Assembly: GCA_002813285.1 (NCBI GenBank)
Contig: PHTZ01000001.1
Coordinates: forward strand, 3,657,501 to 3,721,500
Direction of reading: 5' to 3'
Origin: Flavobacteriaceae bacterium MAR_2009_75
Lineage (GTDB): Bacteria; Bacteroidota; Bacteroidia; Flavobacteriales; Flavobacteriaceae
Length of the DNA: 64,000 nucleotides
Shown here: positions 63,413 to 64,000 of the stretch, in pieces
Layout of the letters: each line of letters opens with the position of its first letter
Numbering within the stretch: the stretch's first letter is position 1
Notes under the pieces: generated by a model
Told to the model about the DNA's origin: nothing
Database searches by the model: none
The model's input: the letters and a program-made list of their open reading frames with translations, nothing else
Position numbers and translations under genes: made by a program

Positions 63413-64000
63413 ATGGATATGGACTGCCTACCTTTCGACCGAACAGGGTATTTTACCGATTTTATTTGCGATTATATTGCCCAAAAAGAAGAGGTTAAGC
63501 CTTTTTATAACAGATTTCCCACATTAGAAAATTTTGAGGACCAGTTAAAGGAAAAGGCAACTCATTTTCCTGACTCACATCGAGAAGTGCTCTATTCTGT
63601 TTTACAAGAACAGTACAAAGGTTTTGAGGTAAGTGAAGAGACGAACATCCATCTTAAAAAATTAAAGGAGCCTATCACTTTTACAGTGGTAACGGGGCAT
63701 CAGTTGAATCTTTTTACCGGGCCGCTTTATTTTTTATATAAAATTATATCTACCATCAACTTGACGGTCGAGCTGAAAAAAGCGTATCCAAAATATAACT
63801 ATGTTCCGGTTTATTGGATGGCTACGGAAGATCATGATTTTGAGGAAATTAATTACTTCAATTTTAAGGGGAAGAAAATTCAATGGAACCCTGAGGATAA
63901 TAAATCAGGCGCGGTTGGTCATTTTGATACCGATGGATTAAAGGACGTTTTCGAAATTTTCGCAGCACAGTTAGGCACCACTACTCACGCCCAAGAACTT
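63413..64000 (+). CDS. bshC: Bacillithiol biosynthesis cysteine-adding enzyme BshC (partial)
   Basis: 196 codons are visible before the window ends; there is no stop, so the C-terminal part is missing. Family motifs: CLPFDRTGYFTDFICDYI near the start, TVVTGHQLNLFTGPLYFLYKI (nucleotide-fold glycine-rich loop with TGHQ) near residue 85-105, YVPVYWMATEDHDFEEIN, typical of BshC. BshC joins cysteine to glucosaminyl-malate in the last step of bacillithiol synthesis. Starts in the divergent gap with the carboxypeptidase gene. A second in-frame ATG two codons later is also possible. Confidence 0.92.
   Translation, partial: MDMDCLPFDRTGYFTDFICDYIAQKEEVKPFYNRFPTLENFEDQLKEKATHFPDSHREVLYSVLQEQYKGFEVSEETNIHLKKLKEPITFTVVTGHQLNLFTGPLYFLYKIISTINLTVELKKAYPKYNYVPVYWMATEDHDFEEINYFNFKGKKIQWNPEDNKSGAVGHFDTDGLKDVFEIFAAQLGTTTHAQEL

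Noticed and set aside
1-64000. tRNA, rRNA, insertion sequences, integrases, phage genes, att sites
   Set aside because: Read through for cloverleaf stems, transposase and integrase motifs, and terminal inverted repeats; none was convincing. A covariance-model scan would be needed to exclude small RNA genes fully.

Overview
This 64 kb window is chromosomal DNA from a member of the Flavobacteriaceae (Bacteroidetes), probably a marine genus; I cannot name the species from sequence alone. The evidence is: two proteins ending in the gliding-motility-associated (type B) C-terminal sorting domain and one ending in a type A-like domain of the type IX secretion system (T9SS); a PorP/SprF-family outer-membrane protein; a SusC/SusD pair; a DUF4295 gene next to rpmB-rpmG; a bacillithiol gene (bshC); and many promoters with the Bacteroidetes -7 element TAnnTTTG, most starts lacking a clear Shine-Dalgarno sequence. 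I see no rRNA, tRNA, insertion sequence, prophage or CRISPR array.

Layout. 1-155: tail of a truncated gene. 699-14964: a surface-protein cluster made of a 2,487-residue protein with 333-bp repeats, twelve 126-bp repeats and about 329 uninterrupted collagen-type Gly-X-Y triplets; a type B cargo protein; a PorP/SprF protein; and a second, larger type B cargo. 15099-17459: idi, a PTPS/QueD-family gene, bcp and manA in one tight run, then a small helical protein. 17845-23028 (minus strand): a DUF4369 lipoprotein, a DUF819 membrane protein, a Cof-type HAD phosphatase and a class A penicillin-binding protein. 23134-28071: S1/P1 nuclease, an AlkB-like dioxygenase overlapping an AraC-type regulator, a small secreted protein, DoxX-like, MOSC and cupin-like proteins. 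28644-31119: an SGLT-type symporter plus a myo-inositol oxygenase with all six iron ligands. 31192-35251: htpG, a candidate short terminated transcript, a KAS III gene and a CoA-binding protein.

35313-41733: a second sodium/solute symporter divergent from an isolated SusC/SusD pair. 41898-52908: mostly housekeeping genes (recR, a 2-oxoacid dehydrogenase E2, an uncharacterised outer-membrane protein, a DEDDh exonuclease, a FAH-family hydrolase, a lone HPt protein, cinA, rpmB, rpmG, DUF4295, ftsY, a serine hydrolase, rimO). 53079-56672: a sugar-acid operon (galactonate dehydratase, GntP permease, exported SMP-30 lactonase). 56680-63254 (minus strand): an MDR oxidoreductase, a VCBS/PKD secreted protein with four 288-bp repeats, and a large M14 carboxypeptidase. 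63413-64000: start of bshC, cut by the window end.

The most striking candidate system is 699-14964. The gene order suggests that a very long, acidic, collagen-like fibre protein and two calcium-binding type B cargoes are exported and displayed with a dedicated PorP/SprF partner, as an adhesin or filament. That joint function is inference; the repeats, sorting domains and gene order are directly visible. Secondary points of interest are the inositol oxygenase-symporter pair, a candidate ~100-nt terminated transcript between htpG and the KAS III gene, and promoters placed so close to start codons that the mRNAs may be leaderless.
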